From NCBI GenBank assembly GCA_037043015.1, contig CM073328.1, positions 9,645,495 through 9,709,494 of the forward strand: DNA of 64,000 bases. The letters are read 5' to 3'. Of this stretch, positions 56,496 to 64,000 are shown piece by piece (within the stretch, counting starts at the first letter, position 1; each line of letters opens with the position of its first letter). The notes under the pieces are model-generated. The model saw only the letters and a list, made by a program, of their open reading frames with translations. It did not search any database and was not told the origin of the DNA. Position numbers and translations under genes: made by a program. The DNA comes from Bryum argenteum (taxonomy: Eukaryota > Streptophyta > Bryopsida > Bryales > Bryaceae).

Positions 56496-58694
56496 ATGGC
56501 GAAGGAGGAGCTCGTATTGGTGGAGAAGAACAGCAATGGCATCGCTATAATCACTCTTAACAGACCCCACGCTCTGAATGCTTTGTCCCCGGGGATGCTC
56601 ATCTCGCTGTCGTCCACTTTCGCTCGTCTCGACCAGGACGCTGATGTCAAGGTCATTATCCTCACAGGCGCCGGCCGCGCTTTCTCTGCCGGAATCGTAA
56701 GCTCGAACATTTCTTAATATATAAATTTTGAAGTGGATAGCTTGTGTGCTTAAGTTTGAATGTAATTACCCAATTACAAGCTTGGAGATGGCGAATGTAA
56801 AAGTCGTCTTTTCTTATCGATGTGAATGTGGTTTTCAAGTTCAAATATATTTGAAGTAAGTGTCGTAGAGTTCATTTTAATGTGTAGTTCTGAATGTCAA
56901 TGTGGTGATTGTGTTTTAAATACAAAAAAACTATTGCATATATCTTTTAGAGTTTGAAGTCAAGTGTATGAATTGAATGAAGTTGTGTTAGCTATGTTGA
57001 ATAAGAAATTGACGTAGTACTATGAAAGTGGCATACATCATTCTCATTCAAACATCTACCATTACAAGGCTTTATTTTTACTTTATTTAGATAATCATAA
57101 CTTGGATGTGTATGTACTAGGACGACATTCTTGTTTGAAGTTGTGCAGGATTTGACAACAGCAGCTGATGTTTTCCAAGGTGACATGAATGAGGACCATG
57201 ATACACTGGTACAAATGCGAAAGTGTCGGAAACCCATCATTGGTGCCATCAATGGCTATTGTATTACAGCTGGTTTTGAAATTGCCTTAGGGTGTGACAT
57301 ATTAATAGCAAGTACAGCAGCAAAATTCTTGGATACACATGCCAAGTAAGTAATTTTATCCTTGTAACAAAACAAAATCTATGTAAACAACCACCTCAAT
57401 TTGTTCCAATTCAACATTATATACAAGTACCGAAGCAAATTTACTACCTTAAAACTTGATAATAAGTCCTCAACAAGTGCTCGATAGGAACAAACTCAAG
57501 CAATTCACAAACACCACTAATAAATACCACTATTCAATAATGAGTTCATCCTAGAAAAAAAAAAGTACAACTTAGCATCACAGCCTTGAATAACATCCAC
57601 GCATAACACAACCAAAAGTACTTGTATTCTACATCATACATGAAACTTCCTAGAATTTAAACTTATCACATTTACCATGTAGGAGGACCCTGACTTGTAG
57701 GTAGAGTTTTGCATTTGAAGATTATGAGTTTACCATAGATTAGTTGCAGCAAAGTTGTTACTTGGAGTAGTGCTATCATGTTCCCGTGAAAATGCCTTGG
57801 AGGCTCCCAAAGTTTCTAGATTTTGTCACTCTTCTTTTCTAGTCACTCCAAAAAGGAATTCAACATATAGTAAGGGGGCCAATAATGGCGCAATTTTCAC
57901 CACACAAAAGTCTATAGGGGTCCTACCAAGTTCTGTGCATGGGGAAAATTAGTAGAAAGCTAGAGCTGCAAGTCAAATCATCATTTTTGGACTCTTCTAG
58001 AGTTAATTATGATTTTTTGAGGATGGAAATATAAATATTCCTAAAATGATACCCTAAAGTGGCAGGTTATAATATCTGCAATGAGTACATGATACTCTTG
58101 AATGGAGAAGCTATTATACACATGGAAGTGAAGAATACTAGAGCTCCAATGTGGGACCTGCACTATTTTAGAGAGCTATAGAAGTGCATGGTTGATTGCA
58201 GGTTCGGGATATTTCCATCATGGGGGTTGTCGCAAAGATTGCAACGAGCCATAGGCCCGTACAGAGCACGAGAGCTGTCATTCACAGCAACTCCTCTGGA
58301 TGCACACACAGCTGAGAAATGGGGCCTCGTGAACCGGGTAGTTCCTCCCAAAGAGCTTCTTCTCACAGCCCGAGACATCGCTCTAGCCATTCTCCGCAAC
58401 CACGACCACCTTGTGCTCAAATACAAGGCCGTCATCAACGATGGATTCGAACTTCCTCTTGGCCACGCCCTCAAGCTTGAACAGGTACCAGCTCACGAAT
58501 TCAACTCACATTCACACACAAAAGTGGATGCATGTATTCAAAGCCTCTTTGCTCTTATTTGTATTGTTTTGTTCTGACTGCTTTTGGTGTAGGAACGAGG
58601 GCATGAATATTACGCCAACATGAAGCCGGAGGAGTTTGCTGCCATGCAGGAATTTATCGCGGGACGATCCTCCAAACCTACGTCTAAGCTGTAG
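56496..58694 (+). CDS. ECHIA: Peroxisomal enoyl-CoA hydratase, ECHIA type
   Basis: Crotonase-fold enzyme that hydrates trans-2-enoyl-CoA, a step in peroxisomal beta-oxidation. Exons 56496-56696, 57149-57345, 58202-58484 and 58593-58694 sum to 783 nt, 260 residues. The sequence follows the Arabidopsis monofunctional peroxisomal hydratase throughout: IAIITLNRPHALNALSPGM, VIILTGAGRAFSAGIDLTTA, RKPIIGAINGYCITAGFEIA, LDTHAKFGIFPSWGLSQRL, VINDGFELPLGHALKLE and MQEFIAGRSSKP. It ends in SKL, a canonical PTS1 peroxisome signal, which also confirms the last exon. Introns are small to medium (452, 856 and 108 bp). It is convergent with the caleosin gene, 230 bp apart. The middle intron contains no recognisable insertion. 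Confidence 0.93.
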
Positions 58695-58924
58695 TCTTGT
58701 CAGAGAAGTGACATGATTGTTCAAGTTCTACCATACTCGTAGTGGGTCATTGCGGCCGTAGTTTTGTCCTGTGATTGCTCAAGTCTCACCAAATATGTAG
58801 CGCATGGATCATGTGTACACTATAGGATGTATAAATCAATCAAAAAAAATTGAAATTCTACATGGTACATGTCAAATACTGGCTCAAGTTCTTTACACTT
58901 CTACGTAGCAGTATAGTATATCTT

Positions 58925-60359
58925 TTAGAGCTCCTTCAATTTTCTCCTCTGTTCTATTTGCTCAAAAATGCTGCCATCGAACATACCACGGATGGCTTCC
59001 TTGGTCAAGAAATCGTCTTCGTCCTTCAATAACCAGTAAGTGACGCTCCACTCGCCCTTTGCCGCAATCCTGCATTCAGAGCAGTCATTCTTACCCTAGT
59101 AAGGTAAAGTATACTAGGACCAAGTACCGACAACTTATTGGTCTTTGTCTTCCTCAATAAGTTTGAAGAATCAATGTAATAATCAAGTGCTACATACCAG
59201 CCAAAAGGATCGGCAACATTTCGACAGGCAGCAGTCATGTCCATCAATTCCCAAAATGTCATGCGAGTCTTCTCCGTCTTAGCATACTTACTGAAAATCT
59301 CCTCGAATTTCGAAGGCACAAATCTGTAGAAATGTTTTCAATCAGAACTGTATATGGATCCATATGCACGACCTAAAGATATCTTTGGTTTGCGTTGATC
59401 CAAAGAAATGGAATGGTACCGAAATTGATTCGTCAATCACCTGCCCTCTGAATCATAGACTTCGGAGTCGCTGCCGTGTTTCGCTCGGTGGATGTTCTTG
59501 ATGTAAACTGGAAACCATGGATCAGGTATCCACGACTGTATGTATCTCACATTAAGACTCGTTAGCAGCATTACTCCATTCTTCTCCAACAAAGCCAACG
59601 GAAAATTTGAAGCACTCTGATGCTAGCCACTTCGTAATTGCAAAAAACTGAGAAGTGTGCAAACTCAATGACTTACTGTCCACTCAATTCTAGCAGAATG
59701 AGATACCCTATTGTTACTTGCATTGACGTTAAATTCGATGGATGTTATGGTTCTGACACAAAAAGGCCAGGAAAAGAAACTGCTTACATCGAGGGTAGGG
59801 TAACTCTGAGCACTGTGGATAAACAACATGCCTATAAGAGAGATGATGACATTGAATCCGAGAGCATGAAACCCTGCAAAGCATTGAACAGTTTAGCAAG
59901 CCCACCACAACACTGACTGGAAGTCTTGAACATCACAGAGGGAAGAATCATGGCGCACCTTGAAAAGTTTCCCAGGGGTAGATGACTCCATCGTTGTTCC
60001 GGTCGAAGAAGGCGATGTGTTGCTGAAGGACGGTGTAGCCGTTGTTGTTGTAGCCAGGAGTTCCTTTCGGGTGATCGGCGTCTACTGCCTCCACCGCTCG
60101 GGGTACATCTACAACCATCATCACTTACTTTCAGGTCGCAGCTTGGAAAGTACCGCCTTAACCAGAATTAATAATCTAAAAGCGATATTCACAGAATTCA
60201 CTCAAAGCTCAAAATGCTGTAAGAACTCCAATTCTAATGGCAATGAGGGAATGACGATGACTCACGAGGCTTTTCGAGGCCAATGCCATCTCTCACAACA
60301 GGACGACTGTAAGTAACAGGTGCCAAAGGAGCGGTCGTCTTCACGCCATGCTCCGCCAT
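58925..60359 (-). CDS. Caleosin (peroxygenase-type lipid-droplet protein)
   Basis: Calcium-binding, haem-containing protein of lipid droplets and membranes with peroxygenase activity on fatty-acid hydroperoxides. Exons 60359-60266, 60108-59959, 59873-59788, 59535-59441, 59323-59198 and 59069-58925 sum to 696 nt, 231 residues, as usual for the family. The EF-hand loop is [12 protein letters not shown] (67-78), preceded by QQHIAFF with the conserved His. Residues 84-101 are the hydrophobic segment ([15 protein letters not shown]), followed by the proline-rich [17 protein letters not shown] and [11 protein letters not shown]-terminal landmarks are [29 protein letters not shown] and [11 protein letters not shown]-box lies 380 bp upstream, fitting ABA or drought control as known for RD20-type caleosins. 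Confidence 0.93.
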
Positions 60360-60737
60360 CGCCAGTCCAACTTTCAAATGCTCCAAAAGCTAATTGCTTG
60401 CAAAAGCTAACTGCTCGCAGAAACTAATTGATCAAATCCTCGAAACGCAAATTGGAATTACAATACATGCAATGTCAACTGCAAAACTGGAAGTAGCTTC
60501 ATGAACTGATTACATGGCTTCATCAACCTGAGTGACGATGGTTGTGGCGATCAATCAGCAATGAGCGTGCTGGGGACGGCGTGGAGCAAAGTTCCTCCGT
60601 AAACAGCACGGCACGGGACCCTGTATCGTAATGCGATATACCGGGTAAAGTGCACCGTTTGGTGCGTCCCTTTTCGCTACTTTCGATGCACCGGCGAGTT
60701 TCGATGTGTTCCAAACCGAGGCTGCCAAATGGCACTA

Positions 60738-60745
60738 CCACGTGG
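60738..60745 (-). promoter_or_regulatory. G-box / ABRE, CCACGTGG
   Basis: A perfect palindromic G-box inside GGCCACGTGGTAG on the minus strand, about 380 bp upstream of the caleosin start. This is the strong ABRE form bound by bZIP factors. Placement supports caleosin regulation but it could also act on 3' DNA of the next gene. Confidence 0.55.
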
Positions 60746-61192
60746 CCGCCATGTAAGTGGGACGCCCACGACGGATTGTTAGAAAGTGCTTAACAAATAT
60801 GTAATCAACAAGCCACAAGACTGTGAAATAGAAATTTTGAATCGAAACTGTCACTTTCACATGCACCACTGATGTTCTAAGATGAACTTTAATCATCCCG
60901 AGGCTGGGAATCAGCATTTAAGAAACACTGGCATGATTGATTCAAAAGAAGTACATAAAAAAGGTTACTGATGTCTGAGAAGGCAAAGAAAATCATCCTG
61001 GCACTTCTTTCGAGTTTGTCGTCAAATAAAATCACTCCAGAAGTGCGGTGCACTAACATCTGAGTTGAAAGCACAAGCTTGTATTTCTAAAACTCTACAC
61101 TACGGCCTTCTTATCTTAACCGTGTATTAGACTATAAAAGCAATATCTACAAACAACACTAATGCGTATTGATGAAAGCAGGGTCGTCGTTT

Positions 61193-62858
61193 CTAAAGTG
61201 GTGTCGGGTTCCGCTTCAATACAACGAGTGCAAGCACAAGGATGGTAAGCACCATACAGGCCTTGAAGGGGACGTCAGTTGGGTCGCTGTCTTTGTCACC
61301 AAAAACCTTCCGGTCCACAAATCCGAACACACCGTTTACAATGTCTACCATGGTATCCATCACCTCCCACAGCACATTCCTTATGCAGTTGAACGCCACC
61401 AGGAATGGGTTCACGCGCGGCTGTGGTTGCGTTGAAGTAGAAGAGCTCGACACTTCTTCATAACCTACATCCAAAATAACAACACATTTCAGTGACAAAT
61501 GAACAAGCGAAGATGGATGATAGATTTCAGCATCGGACATATCGGACATATGAAGTGATGGCATTAACACTAACCTCCAGTGTAAGCGACATTCATTGTA
61601 CGAGCTCGCATGAGCTCTTGGACCTTTTCATTTTTCACAAACGCATCCCAGATTGCTGGATCCCTTGCCAGTGACACCACTGCTGCCTACAGCACATTCA
61701 AACACAGGTTATCTCAATAATCACGAGTAACACTATACGCAAAAGGATCAGAAGCTGGTAATCACCAATGAAGAGGGGCAAATTCTGGCATAGGAGACGA
61801 TTCAGGACACTGGCATCACAGATAGTTTCGGAGGCACTCTAATGAAAAGAAAACCATAGATTGAAATGATACCTGAATGTCGGGATCGGTCTGAAGCAAA
61901 TCGATACATCGACTAACAACATGGCTTCCTCCCGGTGCAACAAGAGCTAGCGCGCTGTTATGGTCAGCAGACGAGCTGGCCATCTGTGTTGTAGACAGCT
62001 CCTGGACATCGAAGGAACCTTGTGTGGCTGTTGCCATACTCACAGAATTGACCTCTGCACATGGCCCATCGTTGATAACTGGGCCAATGCTCCTGGGAGA
62101 ACTTGTCCTGCCTGTATCCCTGTGTAAAAAAATCAAAAAGAGGTAAACACCAACAGAACTACTTCTCCTGGATAACCATTTCCGTATGAAGCACTCTGAA
62201 AGCAGGAAGCCCAATGTGGGCCTCTTGAGCCTTGCGAGGTTGAAGAGAGCAACAGTCTGCAATCTATAAGGAGTGCGGAGAGTAGATAGGGAACGTAGAA
62301 TAAGGAAACACAGAAGATATGAGACATAAGCAGAGGACTTTCTCCACTTACTTTTGGACGAATGTTGCTTTCAACTCTCGTGCAGCCTCATCAGCCTCTT
62401 CCGCTGTAGGCACTCCGCCAAACTGCGCAAAATGGTTCACTGCAATGGGCGTCTCTTCGTGGCAGAAATCGTACTCATCGTCCATGTAGTGAGGTCCTGA
62501 AGACGGTTTCGACAGGCGTGACGCGTCTCGATGTCTTGCTGCAGCATCTGAGTCCACATGCGCAGCAGCAGCAGGTGATGATACACTTGCGACAGCTGCT
62601 GCCGCTGCAGTGCCTGCAAAATCATCACCAATTAGGTCAAAAGATCCTCAAAAAACAAGAATTTCACCACAATCATATAGTAATATGATTGTGGTGAAAA
62701 AGTACCCAAGCTTAGAAAAACCAGCACCGCAGCAAGTTACATCTTATAGAGTAAAATCTGCAACTACAAAAATCTCGAACAGATTATAAACTTCCTAAAA
62801 GCTGATCCAACTCCGGAGCATTGATATTACCTGCAACCTTCGAAATGCTGCGCAACAT
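61193..62858 (-). CDS. Plant protein of unknown function with C-terminal membrane anchor
   Basis: Exons 62858-62831, 62613-62352, 62107-61873, 61686-61575 and 61464-61193 sum to 909 nt, 302 residues. The N-terminus (MLRSISKVAG, then an Ala-rich stretch) could be an organelle signal. It is followed by an acidic segment (YMDDEYDFCHEETPIAVNHF) and FGGVPTAEEADEAARELKAT. The centre has AAVVSLARDPAIWDAFVKNE and KVQELM, a motif I recall from uncharacterised plant proteins. The C-terminus is ACMVLTILVLALVVLKRNP, one membrane helix about 10 residues from the end, as in tail-anchored proteins. Exon 1 codes only nine residues plus one base and is the least certain. I do not know the function. It lies 0.8 kb upstream of the caleosin, on the same strand. 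Confidence 0.75.
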
Positions 62859-63660
62859 CTTAAACCCTCGCTCTAAATGCAATTATCTGCACAGCATCCA
62901 CTCACCAATTAATCCGATGGCATTCCACGATAACCTAAACCCGAACGACTACTACACATCAAGAAGCTGTCTTACACTATGCCGGAATTAGTGAAGAATA
63001 TGCAATTACTTCAAACAGCCGTAACAAACTAATAGCCAAATTTGGGAATAACCAAACTCCGACGCACAGAAAGCAAAATTACGAGCCCTTCAACGTCGCA
63101 AACAAATCAAAACAACGTTTCGCTCACCTAAACCCTAATCACCACGACACAAGAAAATCAAAATTCGAGACAGCAGATACTTTAATTCTTCTCCATGAGA
63201 ATTCAATTGCCAAAGACAAACTCTAATAAAAGAAGACTGGCTCGATTCAAAGAACAGGTATAATAACTAAGTGCCGTACAATGTACAGGAAAACGAGAGC
63301 TTACAGGAGATAAAGTGAAAGACGGAAAGGCGATTATCACCGGCACTGGAATTTTATTGCTCCTCCGAAAGATTGCGAGGGCCACTGAACCCTAATTCGA
63401 CAATTTCAGCATCAAGTGAAAGGTGCGAATCCGGAAAAACATCGAAGAATCAGAAGGTGAGTATGAAAGGGGAGGCTAAGGTGAAGATAGCTATGAATGC
63501 AATCGGATTGGGACAATGCGGCGGGTGCGATGGCGGGATCTTCCCACTTGCTGTGAGGATGCTGAGCTTGTACGCAAAGCTCTGCAAACCGACATGAAGA
63601 AACGGAAGGATCGTACTTTCATCCGTATCGTCAGCATTCATCCAATATTCATCCGTAACG
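62859..63660. other. 5' region of the tail-anchored protein gene
   Basis: No gene recognised; ORFs of 60-74 codons lack family resemblance. Probably 5' UTR and promoter of the minus-strand gene starting at 62858. Confidence 0.4.
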
Positions 63661-63689
63661 ATACTACAGATTATACTGTATATGGATTA

Positions 63690-63727
63690 GATAACCGGTC
63701 GAGCCGCGTAGCGGCGAGTCGGTTATC
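63690..63727. repeat. GC-rich imperfect hairpin
   Basis: GATAACCGGTCGAGCCGC pairs with GCGGCGAGTCGGTTATC across a GTA loop with a few mismatches. It lies three bases before a MITE-like element that shares the ATAACCGG motif. Confidence 0.65.
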
Positions 63728-63730
63728 GTT

Positions 63731-63902
63731 CATAACCGGTTGTGCACATTTTAATTGCAACCCTTGATCTTCATGATCCAAGGGTGTAGGATACAAGTTG
63801 ATAGGAGAGAAGGTTGTGAGTTGTAATTTGTGATGGTGATGGGACGGGTTGCGCAATGGGATGAAGCCACGTAAGCATTGACAACGAGAACAACCGGTTA
63901 TG
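63731..63902. mobile_element. Small MITE-like element, 172 bp
   Basis: 13-bp perfect terminal inverted repeats: CATAACCGGTTGT at 63731-63743 and ACAACCGGTTATG at 63890-63902. A short internal hairpin (CCCTTGATC ... GATCCAAGGG) lies at 63761-63784. No target-site duplication is evident, so this could also be a regulatory palindrome pair. Confidence 0.45.
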
Positions 63903-64000
63903 TAGCTGAAATGGTCAATCGTCGTAGATTTGTGTTATACTCTGAACGGTGATCGATGGAACGCTTTCGGATTTCACAAAGAACCTATTGATTGGTATAA

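Overview
The window is nuclear DNA of a land plant. Intron-containing genes with ordinary GT-AG introns encode plant families: a GH3 beta-xylosidase, a caleosin, an ECHIA-type peroxisomal enoyl-CoA hydratase, a PR-10/Bet v 1 protein and an ERI1-type exonuclease. Some 45 kb of AT-rich repeats and decayed mobile DNA lie between them. The GH105 gene, the histone hairpin candidate and the repeat style suggest an early-diverging plant, bryophyte grade, but I cannot fix the species.

Layout. 0.6-3.9 kb (-): decayed multi-exon transposon-derived gene. 4.1-5.8 kb: short tandem repeats. 6.7-7.0 kb (-): histone H4. 7.4-14.6 kb: repeats, a TIR-bounded element, a retroelement ORF remnant, a long TTTTTA microsatellite. 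14.6-18.6 kb: minisatellite, an unknown gene with an 8-residue repeat tract (family X, copy 1), a captured eIF5B fragment, a small unknown gene on the minus strand. 21.9-26.6 kb (-): complete 10-exon beta-xylosidase with a 5' UTR intron full of repeats. 27.5-33.9 kb: gene-free, with TTAA-bounded elements. 34.3-35.8 kb (+): ERI1-like exonuclease. 38.9-40.1 kb (+): intronless secreted GH105. 41.6-56.2 kb: a very large imperfect inverted duplication (arms 41.62-47.57 and 50.97-56.18 kb) around a PR-10 gene; the arms carry family X copies 2-4. 56.5-58.7 kb (+): enoyl-CoA hydratase. 58.9-60.4 kb (-): caleosin. 61.2-62.9 kb (-): tail-anchored protein of unknown function. The end holds a small MITE-like element.

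Six spliced models (beta-xylosidase, exonuclease, PR-10, hydratase, caleosin, tail-anchored protein) were built by hand from splice sites. Each keeps frame across all exons and sums to a whole number of codons.

The least explained content is family X, the nested inversion and SINE history of the 41.6-56.2 kb locus, an animal/algal-type histone 3' hairpin after H4, and TTAA-bounded, piggyBac-like inverted-repeat elements. No functional cluster is evident; the genes look like ordinary neighbours. The two cell-wall genes (GH3 and GH105) are about 12 kb apart with the exonuclease between them.
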